Positions 54,285 through 62,913 of a DNA stretch of 64,000 nt are shown one piece after another. The notes beneath the pieces were generated by a model. It was not told where the DNA came from and ran no database searches. It saw only the letters and a list, made by a program, of their open reading frames with translations. Numbering within the stretch: position 1 is the stretch's first letter; each line of letters opens with the position of its first letter. The translations under genes and the position numbers were made by a program. Source of the DNA: Pseudomonadota bacterium. GTDB taxonomy: Bacteria > Pseudomonadota > Gammaproteobacteria > Burkholderiales > Chitinibacteraceae. Location of the stretch: NCBI GenBank assembly GCA_026399755.1, contig JAPLQI010000060.1:1-64000 (forward strand). The letters run 5' to 3'.

Positions 54285-54354
54285 TGTAGGGCGGGTGAAA
54301 CCCGCCGTTTTTCGTGTTTTATCGCAAAGCTCGGCGGGTTTCACCCGCCCTACA
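54285..54354. repeat. TAGGGCGGGTG palindromic repeat
   Basis: TGTAGGGCGGGTGAAACCCG...CGGGTTTCACCCGCCCTACA with a GTTTTTCGTGTTT loop. It is nearly identical in loop and left flank to 26882-26949, so these two are the closest pair of copies in the window. Confidence 0.85.
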
Positions 54355-54403
54355 AAAAACATTTTGCTAAGTTGATAGGGTTAGGTAAGCACCCGCCCCA
54401 CGA

Positions 54404-54742
54404 TCACTCCCCTCGCGACAAGGTGTGGATTTTCAAGGCTAATTCTTCGCCTAACCAGCTTGCGCCATTGGTATGGGCTTCTACATCATCGCTTAACTCT
54501 GGGTGAATCAAGATGGATAGTTCACCACGCTGCGCTTCAAGCAGGGCGCGGACTTCGCTTAGTAAGCTTTCATCAAAATTGATTTCAAACATCGGCTGGG
54601 TATGTGGGCCTACTTCGCGGTGGATTAATTCACCCATCCAGCAGTTTGTTGGCAGAATTTTGCTTAATATGCTGTGCAGTGTTTCGGCGGCATTGATTTG
54701 TTCTGGCAAGAAATAAACGTGAGCATGGTAGATAACAGACAT
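54404..54742 (-). CDS. DOPA 4,5-dioxygenase-family protein
   Basis: 112 residues from the ATG at 54742 (MSVIYHAHVYFLPEQ), with AGGA 8 bases upstream. Family marks are HAHVYF, REVGPHTQPMFEI and GELSILIHPELSDD, with conserved His residues for the iron site, and SWLGEELAL. The family opens aromatic catechol rings in fungi and plants; the bacterial role is unclear. It is a monocistronic gene with a repeat downstream. Confidence 0.85.
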   Translation of the reverse strand: MSVIYHAHVYFLPEQINAAETLHSILSKILPTNCWMGELIHREVGPHTQPMFEINFDESLLSEVRALLEAQRGELSILIHPELSDDVEAHTNGASWLGEELALKIHTLSRGE

Positions 54743-55004
54743 ATGTAAATCCTGCTTGGGCGTGCCCGTTATGGTTGATAAAGTCTTTTGTTCTAGCACT
54801 TTGCGTATTAATACGTTTTTTTAATAAAGAAGACCAAATAGAGGGCGAATTATGCTGGTTTTTTACTGTTAATTTATATGTTTTTTGCATAAATAGACTT
54901 ATGCCTGCGGCTATATATGTTTAATAAATGCAGTGTGGTGCCTCATGCTTGATATGGCAGGCTTGGGGGCTATGCTGAAATTTGATAGAGATAAAGGAAG
55001 TGCC

Positions 55005-55481
55005 ATGTTTGACCTCCCTAAGCACCAAATGATGATGACGGTTTTGATGACGCCAGATATGGCGAATTTCTCAGGCAAGGTGCACGGTGGTGCTTTGCTG
55101 AAAGAATTGGATCAGGTGGCTTACGCCTGTGCCAGCCGCTATGCGGGGGCGTATGCGGTGACTTTATCTGTGGATCAGGTGGTATTTAAGCTGCCGGTAT
55201 TTGTGGGCGAGCTGGTGTATTTTTTAGCCAGCGTAAACTACACCGGTCGCACATCTATGGAAGTGGGGATTCGAGTGGTGGCCGAGAATATCCGCACCCA
55301 AACCGAGAGACACACCAATAGCTGTTATTTCACTATGGTGGCGATGGGCGACGACGGTAAGTCGGTAGTGGTGCCCCCTTTAATACCCAGCAACGATGAT
55401 GAAAAAGTGCGCTGGGTGGCGGCAGAAGCAAGGAGGGATATTCGGCTGATGATGGCTGAAAAAATGGGATATAAAAAGTAA
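55005..55481 (+). CDS. Acyl-CoA thioesterase, hotdog fold (YciA-like)
   Basis: 158 residues from the ATG at 55005, with AAAGGAAG just upstream; the longer frame from 54933 is not needed. Hotdog motif NFSGKVHGGALLKELDQVAY with the conserved Gly-Gly and catalytic Asp, and SVNYTGRTSMEVGIRVVAEN. It hydrolyses acyl-CoA thioesters in the cytosol. Length is typical. Confidence 0.92.
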   Translation: MFDLPKHQMMMTVLMTPDMANFSGKVHGGALLKELDQVAYACASRYAGAYAVTLSVDQVVFKLPVFVGELVYFLASVNYTGRTSMEVGIRVVAENIRTQTERHTNSCYFTMVAMGDDGKSVVVPPLIPSNDDEKVRWVAAEARRDIRLMMAEKMGYKK

Positions 55482-55526
55482 GTAGGGATTGGGGGGAGGT
55501 GGACTCCTGCTTCAACCCCAACTTTC

Positions 55527-55806
55527 TTAAGCCAACTGAAACTGCGCAAGCGATTTTTTGAGCCTGATTGTAGTTTCCATCATGGCGCGCGCAGATCCGT
55601 TGAGGCTATGCGTGGCGGCGGAGTTTTCTTCGGTCATTTGCGCCACACGTTCAACATTTTCCGAGACCAGCTGGCTGGTGCTGCGCTCGGCCAGTTTACG
55701 TACTTCATCGGCCACCACGGCAAAGCCATGCCCGCCTTCTCCCGCGCGCGCCGCTTCGATGGCGGCATTCAGTGCCAATAAATTAGTCTGATTGGCGATG
55801 TCTAAG
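55527..55806 (-). pseudogene. Remnant of a methyl-accepting chemotaxis protein
   Basis: The reverse strand reads [19 protein letters not shown], then [20 protein letters not shown], which is the hairpin tip of the MCP signalling domain. It then jumps after STSQ to [19 protein letters not shown], a segment normally about 60 residues further on. So the internal part is deleted, and everything upstream of DIANQTN (sensor, membrane, HAMP) is absent, replaced by AT-rich DNA. It retains a stop codon but cannot be a working receptor. Confidence 0.85.
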
Positions 55807-56099
55807 CTAGCAAAATATGCGCTGATCGTATGTGCTTACTAGAATGATATTAATCAATATTATTAATCATTTATATAATTAATTGTTGTGTATGTTTTTT
55901 GATGTATGTAATTAAAATATTTAGTGTTTCTGAGTGTGGATGTGATTTACTCGGTTTTAATGCCTTGCTAGTTTTGGTGGTTTTAATTTTATTATTGATT
56001 AGCCATGATGCTATTTTTTTTTCGGATTAGTAAGGAATGATGCATTTTTTATGACGTAATGTATCTTGATTAACTTTATAGAATTCACTAGGGGGTATC
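55807..56099. other. AT-rich spacer upstream of the PEP-CTERM gene
   Basis: About 290 bases, strongly AT-rich compared with the rest of the window, with many T-runs. It replaces the missing 5' part of the chemoreceptor and must include the promoter of the PEP-CTERM gene. No defined motif was found. Confidence 0.5.
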
Positions 56100-56624
56100 A
56101 TGAAAAAAACATTACTTGCAATTGCTCTTTCTACCGTATCTATGCTTTCTCAGGCTGGGGTATTTGATGGTAAGACTGTAGAGTTTCAATATCTTTTTCC
56201 AGATAAAGATACTAATTATCAAGCTGCTACTTTAATTTCTACAAGTGTGCCTGCAGTTATGCCAGAGTTATTTAATGTTAGTTTAAATGACAATGGTATT
56301 GTTGTTGATTTTCTGAGTAGCAGTATTTGGAATAATACTCTTTTTAATGGTTTTAGAATTTCAGATGTTAAAAATCAATTAGGTGATTTTACTAGTTTCT
56401 CTGTTTTGTCGAATACAGGTATTTCAGGACTTTCAAATAGTAATCTTTCTTTTGATGGCAATAATTTATATGTAAATTGGCAAGGACTAGCATTTGAGGA
56501 AGGTAAGAGCGCGGTGTTTAGCGTGGCTGCAGCCCCTGTACCTGAGCCAGAAACCTATGCCTTAATGGGGCTAGGGCTGGTTTCCTTATTGGCGGCTCGT
56601 CGTCGTAAAGTAACACAGGCATAA
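56100..56624 (+). CDS. PEP-CTERM sorting domain protein
   Basis: 174 residues. Signal peptide (MKKTLLAIALSTVSMLSQAG, cleavage after SQA). The body is rich in Asn, Ser and Phe. The C-terminus is VPEPETYALMGLGLVSLLA followed by ARRRK: the Pro-Glu-Pro motif, hydrophobic helix and basic end recognised by the EpsH/exosortase system. It is probably secreted or surface-attached, often linked to exopolysaccharide. The gene is markedly AT-rich up to about 56500 and then changes to normal composition at the sorting signal. The GGGGG site before ATG supports the start. Confidence 0.92.
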   Translation: MKKTLLAIALSTVSMLSQAGVFDGKTVEFQYLFPDKDTNYQAATLISTSVPAVMPELFNVSLNDNGIVVDFLSSSIWNNTLFNGFRISDVKNQLGDFTSFSVLSNTGISGLSNSNLSFDGNNLYVNWQGLAFEEGKSAVFSVAAAPVPEPETYALMGLGLVSLLAARRRKVTQA

Positions 56625-56670
56625 GTAATCATTTAGAAGCAAAAGTGAATTGAGTACGAATGCAGCTCAC

Positions 56671-56705
56671 AAAAAAACGCCACCCCCTTGGGAGTGGCGT
56701 TTTTT
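56671..56705. terminator. Bidirectional terminator between PEP-CTERM gene and groEL
   Basis: AAAAAACGCCAC-CCCCTTGGGA-GTGGCGTTTTTT: a 12-base stem with A- and T-runs on both sides, serving the two converging transcription units. Confidence 0.9.
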
Positions 56706-56806
56706 ATGGGGCAAGAGCATCAAGCATTAAGCATGATACTCATGGCGCACTGCGCTTTACTGAGCGACTAAAACAGTCGCTCGCAAAGCTTAGCGTGCAC
56801 CCTACA

Positions 56807-58453
<1,647 letters not shown>

Positions 58454-58512
58454 TTACTCCGTAATAGTTTGAGATCGTGCCAGACCAAAGCCTTGGCAAT
58501 GACGGATCAGGC

Positions 58513-58803
58513 TTAGCCTTCGATCACGCCCATGATGTCTTCTTCACGCATTACTAGCAGTTCGTCGCCATCTACTTTCACGGTTTGGCCACTGTACTTA
58601 CCAAAAATAACCTTGTCGCCAGCTTTAACTGCCATTGGGCGTACTGAGCCGTTTTCTAAAATCTTACCGTTACCGACGGCAACTACTTCGCCCATATCCG
58701 GCTTTTCAGCAGCGTTACCTGGCAACACGATGCCAGATGCAGTTTTTTCTTCAGCTTCAACGCGTTTGATTACTACACGGTCATGCAAAGGACGAATTTT
58801 CAT
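58513..58803 (-). CDS. groES: Co-chaperonin GroES (Hsp10)
   Basis: 96 residues from the ATG at 58803 ([16 protein letters not shown]), with GGAG upstream; an in-frame GTG at 58812 is an alternative. The mobile loop [18 protein letters not shown] and [20 protein letters not shown] are intact. It caps GroEL. First gene of the groESL operon. Confidence 0.99.
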   Translation of the reverse strand: MKIRPLHDRVVIKRVEAEEKTASGIVLPGNAAEKPDMGEVVAVGNGKILENGSVRPMAVKAGDKVIFGKYSGQTVKVDGDELLVMREEDIMGVIEG

Positions 58804-58878
58804 GGTGTTCACTCTCCAGATAAAAAAGTGGCATTCAATTAGTAGGCCAACCTAGTTCGGAAGGCCTGAAAAGCGTTG

Positions 58879-58905
58879 TTAGCACTCAAGGCTAACGAGT
58901 GCTAG
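58879..58905 (-). promoter_or_regulatory. CIRCE operator (HrcA binding site) of groESL
   Basis: TTAGCACTC - 9 bases - GAGTGCTAG. It matches the CIRCE consensus at every position except the last base. It lies just downstream of the -10 box described next, so HrcA would block initiation. Confidence 0.92.
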
Positions 58906-58908
58906 ATG

Positions 58909-58935
58909 ATGTGGGCGAGGCAAGGACTTTTCAAG
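58909..58935 (-). promoter_or_regulatory. Sigma-32-type heat-shock promoter of groESL
   Basis: On the reverse strand CTTGAAA (58929-58935) and CCCACAT (58909-58915) are 13 bases apart, close to the RpoH consensus CTTGAAA / CCCATNT. Together with CIRCE it indicates dual heat-shock control by RpoH and HrcA. Confidence 0.8.
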
Positions 58936-59023
58936 TAGGGGAAGGCGGATATTTTTCAATAGAGGCGGCAAGTGCTTGCTGCGACCTTAGGGCATTTTGT
59001 AAGATTTTACTGATTAACTTTTA

Positions 59024-59056
59024 ATGGGAATCATTATCATTTATAATAATGACAAT
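59024..59056 (+). promoter_or_regulatory. Fur-box-like region upstream of the TonB-dependent receptor
   Basis: AATCATTATCATTTATAATA followed by ATGACAATT resembles overlapping Fur boxes (repeats of NATWAT around GATAATGATAATCATTATC). It lies about 100 bases before the receptor start, as expected for iron-repressed uptake genes. Confidence 0.75.
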
Positions 59057-59093
59057 TGAGTCACACCTATAAGTCACTGTCGATTTCCCTAAA

Positions 59094-59125
59094 AAAGGAC
59101 GAATTGAGCGATCAATTCGTCCTTT
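59094..59125. other. Perfect stem-loop in the receptor leader
   Basis: AAAGGACGAATTG-AGCGAT-CAATTCGTCCTTT, a 13-base perfect stem with 6-base loop, lies between the Fur box and the start codon. On the reverse strand it is followed by a T-run and would end a leftward transcript. On the plus strand it would form in the 5' leader just before translation begins. Confidence 0.7.
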
Positions 59126-59152
59126 ATGCTGATTAAAACGAGTTTAAGTAAA

Positions 59153-61426
59153 ATGAAAATCCAAAATACAGCGATGCTGTTGGCGCTTGCCGCTGCGTTT
59201 AGTGCCCCTGCCTTCGCAAGCAAAACAACGAGTAAAACAGCCAGTGAGGTAGCTGCAAAAAAGCCTACTGAAACGACTTTGCCCGCAGTCAGCGTATTTG
59301 GCGAAAAAATAGGCAGCGCCAATGTAGGGCGCTCTTATTTGGATCATGAAGATATTGAACGTCAGCAAGCTAGTAATGTGGCGGCTTTGCTCGATACCCT
59401 GCCGGGGGTAGATTTAAGCGGCACATCGCGTCCTAGCGGGCAAACTTTAAATATCTGGGGCTTTAATAAAGTTCAAGATGTAAAAGTGATTGTGGATGGA
59501 GCGCCTAAGGGCTTTGAAAAATACCGCCAGGGTTCGATTTTTATCGAACCAGAGCTAGTGAAACAAATTGAAGTGAATAAAGGCCCGCACACTTCTCTTT
59601 ATGGCAATGGTGGCTTTGGTGGTGTGATTACGATTGAGACTAAAGACGCTAAAGACCTTTTACAGGGCGATGCTAATCTAGGCGCTTTGCTCAAGTATTC
59701 GCATCAAACAAATAATCATGAGCATGACACCACGGCGGCTGTGTATGGCCGCACTGAAGATGGCCGTTTTGATGCGTTGGTGTATTTTACTCAGCGCGAA
59801 TCTGATGATTTGCGTAAACCCAATGGCGACCCTTTCCGCTTTTCTGCTATTGACGCGCCTTCCAGTCTCGCAAAACTTAATATCCGCCTGACTGAAGATC
59901 AGTTACTTACGCTATCGATCATGCAAGGCCGAAGCAGCGCTTGGGCCCCTTTTGCGGCACTGGGCGAAGACGCTCCAGCGCCCACCGATGCAGAAATTAA
60001 AAAATTTGGTTTGGATGAAGCATGGAAGCGCAAGGTGCTGTACCGGGATCAGGAAGACACCACTTACTCAGCAAAATGGCGCTTTAGCCCGAGTGATAAT
60101 CCGCTGATCAATGTATTGGCGAGCTATGGCTACTCTAAAACTAATCAGCACGATCAACGCTCCGCTACGGCCTCTGTCGGCTCTTTCCTTGGCTCCTTAG
60201 GCAATGAAAGCTGGGCGACTTACACCGATAAGCTGGCTGATTTACGCAATGAAAGCTTGTTTACGAGTGGCCCCTTTGCCCATGTGCTGAGCGTTGGCAC
60301 GCAGTGGCACGATAATCAGCGCGATACCTTAATGTATTACCCAAGCAGCACGGCGATAAAAGACCCAAGTTATAACTACGGCTATTTCCAGCCTTACTAT
60401 ATGCCTGCTGGTCAGCAAAGAGGCCTAGGCATTCATGTGCAAGATGCGGTGAGCTATGGAGATGTGACGCTGACAGCGGCATTGCGCTACGACCATATCA
60501 CCGCAGAAGGTGTGCCGAACCGGGCGCGCCGTTATAACAGCCCGCTGCCTGCGGCAGGTCATGATTATAGCGAAGCTCGATTTGAAGGCTTTTCACCTCG
60601 ATTGGGCCTGTTTTGGAAAGCCACTAACCATGCCTCTTTCTTTGCAGATATCAGCCAGACTTGGCGCGCACCGACGATTGATGAGTTGTATTCCACCGAG
60701 TATTACGTTTCGTCATCAGTGGGGTCAGCTACACCAGGCACTAGCCGTGGCCTCGATGTCGAGCGTATTACTGCTGCGCGCGTGGGCGCAATGTGGAACC
60801 AGCAAGGTTTGCTAACCGAAAATGACGATGCACAGCTGCGCTTTACCCTGTACCAGAACCGAGTCTCAGACAATATCGGCCCACGCCTTGGTGTTTTGGT
60901 GCCAGGCTACACGTCTGCGGGGCGAGATAAATTACCGCCAGCGCTGTCTAATTACCGCAATTTGAGTGGCTATAAAACCGAAGGGATGGAGATCGAAACC
61001 TTCTATAACACGCGTTATTTCTTTGCTAATGCGTCCGTATCGATGCAATACGGCAGAAGAAACGGCAGCCAGCGTGATCCTTGGGGCAACGATGAGCCGG
61101 TATCGAGCGTGGCACCCGATAAGCTGATGCTGGGAATGGGGATTAAATTACCAGAGCAGGGGGTTACCGCAGGTTGGCAGGGCAAATTTGTGGGTGAACA
61201 AGACAAAGTCTTGCCGCTTGGCAATGTTTATCGCTTATCACCATCCAAAGGCTATGGCCTGCATACCTTATTTGCTAGCTGGAAAGGCAAGGGCGACATG
61301 CTAAGCGGCCTAGAGGCAAGGCTGACGATTGATAATATATTTAATCGCGATTACCAACCCTACCTGAGTGAAGGCGTGACTGGAGTGGGGCGTAATTACA
61401 AGCTGAGTATTTCTAAATCATTCTAA
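59153..61426 (+). CDS. TonB-dependent outer-membrane receptor, haem/haemoglobin type
   Basis: 757 residues from the ATG at 59153; a start at 59126 adds nine residues. Signal peptide (MKIQNTAMLLALAAAFSAPA, cleavage near FA-SK). A TonB-box-like ETTLPAVSVFG is followed by the plug (about 60-170: NVAALLDTLPGVDLSG, INKGPHTSLYG-like EVNKGPHTSLYGNGGFGGV) and a 22-strand barrel ending ...YKLSISKSF with the terminal Phe. WRAPTIDELYS resembles the FRAP motif of haem receptors, but NPNL is not seen. Ligand is therefore tentative; iron-linked control is supported by the Fur box. Confidence 0.9.
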   Translation: MKIQNTAMLLALAAAFSAPAFASKTTSKTASEVAAKKPTETTLPAVSVFGEKIGSANVGRSYLDHEDIERQQASNVAALLDTLPGVDLSGTSRPSGQTLNIWGFNKVQDVKVIVDGAPKGFEKYRQGSIFIEPELVKQIEVNKGPHTSLYGNGGFGGVITIETKDAKDLLQGDANLGALLKYSHQTNNHEHDTTAAVYGRTEDGRFDALVYFTQRESDDLRKPNGDPFRFSAIDAPSSLAKLNIRLTEDQLLTLSIMQGRSSAWAPFAALGEDAPAPTDAEIKKFGLDEAWKRKVLYRDQEDTTYSAKWRFSPSDNPLINVLASYGYSKTNQHDQRSATASVGSFLGSLGNESWATYTDKLADLRNESLFTSGPFAHVLSVGTQWHDNQRDTLMYYPSSTAIKDPSYNYGYFQPYYMPAGQQRGLGIHVQDAVSYGDVTLTAALRYDHITAEGVPNRARRYNSPLPAAGHDYSEARFEGFSPRLGLFWKATNHASFFADISQTWRAPTIDELYSTEYYVSSSVGSATPGTSRGLDVERITAARVGAMWNQQGLLTENDDAQLRFTLYQNRVSDNIGPRLGVLVPGYTSAGRDKLPPALSNYRNLSGYKTEGMEIETFYNTRYFFANASVSMQYGRRNGSQRDPWGNDEPVSSVAPDKLMLGMGIKLPEQGVTAGWQGKFVGEQDKVLPLGNVYRLSPSKGYGLHTLFASWKGKGDMLSGLEARLTIDNIFNRDYQPYLSEGVTGVGRNYKLSISKSF

Positions 61427-61448
61427 AACGGATGAGTTAATTTGATTT

Positions 61449-61475
61449 GGGCGAGCCGACGTGCTCGCCTTTTTT
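61449..61475 (+). terminator. Intrinsic terminator of the TonB-dependent receptor gene
   Basis: GGCGAGC-CGACGT-GCTCGCC followed by TTTTTT, 23 bases past the stop codon. Confidence 0.88.
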
Positions 61476-61569
61476 ACTATGGGCGTGCCCTATGCGCTTT
61501 AAAGTGGATTTTGCTAGGGTATTGGGCAGTCTGGGCTAAAATAGCTTATCTGAAGCTTTATATTTCCAT

Positions 61570-62913
61570 ATGAAAAACACTAATTTACTGGCACGAAGCT
61601 TAGCTGCGGTATGGCACCCTTGTACGCAAATGAAGCGGCATGAAAGTTTTCCTCTGATCCCTATTGCCCGAGCGCAAGGCGCGTGGCTATACGATGTGGA
61701 TGGCAAACGTTATCTGGATGCGGTTTCTAGCTGGTGGGTTAATTTATTTGGCCATGGCGAGCCCAGAATTAAAGCGGCAATTAGCCAGCAAATGGATAGC
61801 TTAGAGCATGTGATGCTGGCTGGGTTTACCCATCAGCCCGTGGTGGAGTTATCCGAGCGCCTTGCAACGCTAAGCGGCTTGGGCCACGCCTTTTATGGCT
61901 CGGATGGCGCATCTGCTATTGAAGTGGCGCTTAAAATGTCGGTGCATTACTGGCGCAATCTGGGCCAGCCGCAAAAAAATCGCTTTATCTACTTAGAAAA
62001 TAGCTATCACGGCGAAACGGCAGGGGCATTATCGGTGACCGATGTGCCGATTTTTCGTGCGGCTTATGCGCCCTTAGTCAGGGACAATTTCTGCGTGATG
62101 AACCCCGATGCACGCCAAGCTGAGGCCGGTGAAACGGCTGCCGATGTGGCGGAGCGCGCCATTCAAGCTTTGGCGGCTACGCTGGCCGAGCATCATCAAA
62201 ATATCGCCGCTCTGATTATCGAGCCCTTGGTACAAGGTGCGGCAGGCATGGCGATGTACGACATTGGCTATCTACAAAAAGCCCGGGCTTTATGCGATCG
62301 CTATCAAATTCATTTGATTTGTGACGAAATTGCCGTGGGTTTTGGCCGTACAGGGTCTATGTTTGCTTATGAGCAGGCAAAGATAAAACCTGACTTTTTA
62401 TGTCTTTCTAAAGGAATTACCGGTGGCTTCTTGCCGCTGGCCGTGGTGCTGAGTCGTGATGAAATCTATGCAGCTTTTTATCACGACGATATCAATCGGG
62501 CCTTTTTGCATTCGCATTCTTATACAGGTAATCCATTGGCGTGTGCGGCGGCTTTAGCTGTGTTGGATATTTTTGCAGATGACGATGTTATCGCCAAAAA
62601 TATTGAGAAAGCTCAGCGATGGGATGTGGTATTTGCTGCGCTAGCTATGCATCCTAAGATCAAAAATTATCGGCGCACGGGGATGATCTGGGCCTTTGAT
62701 GTGATCGATGCAGCGCCCGGATTTGCACAACGCTTTTTTGCAGCGGCTTTAGAGCAGGAACTGTTGCTCAGGCCCATTGGCAATACTGTTTATTTTATGC
62801 CGCCCTATTGCTTGACGGATGAAGAGGCAGTGCATCTATTAGCAGGCACAATGGCTGCGCTCGATGCGGTGGAAACGCTTAGTTCGGAGTTTATTGATGT
62901 CGCTGTCGCTTAA
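61570..62913 (+). CDS. bioA: Adenosylmethionine-8-amino-7-oxononanoate aminotransferase
   Basis: 447 residues. Class III PLP aminotransferase in biotin synthesis that takes its amino group from S-adenosylmethionine. AVWHPCTQMKRHES and SSWWVNLFGHGEPRI are specific to BioA; the PLP Lys is in CLSKGITGGFLPLAV; GSDGASAIEVALKM and HSHSYTGNPLACAAA follow. No other bio gene adjoins in the window. The last 17 bases overlap the next gene. Confidence 0.97.
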   Translation: MKNTNLLARSLAAVWHPCTQMKRHESFPLIPIARAQGAWLYDVDGKRYLDAVSSWWVNLFGHGEPRIKAAISQQMDSLEHVMLAGFTHQPVVELSERLATLSGLGHAFYGSDGASAIEVALKMSVHYWRNLGQPQKNRFIYLENSYHGETAGALSVTDVPIFRAAYAPLVRDNFCVMNPDARQAEAGETAADVAERAIQALAATLAEHHQNIAALIIEPLVQGAAGMAMYDIGYLQKARALCDRYQIHLICDEIAVGFGRTGSMFAYEQAKIKPDFLCLSKGITGGFLPLAVVLSRDEIYAAFYHDDINRAFLHSHSYTGNPLACAAALAVLDIFADDDVIAKNIEKAQRWDVVFAALAMHPKIKNYRRTGMIWAFDVIDAAPGFAQRFFAAALEQELLLRPIGNTVYFMPPYCLTDEEAVHLLAGTMAALDAVETLSSEFIDVAVA

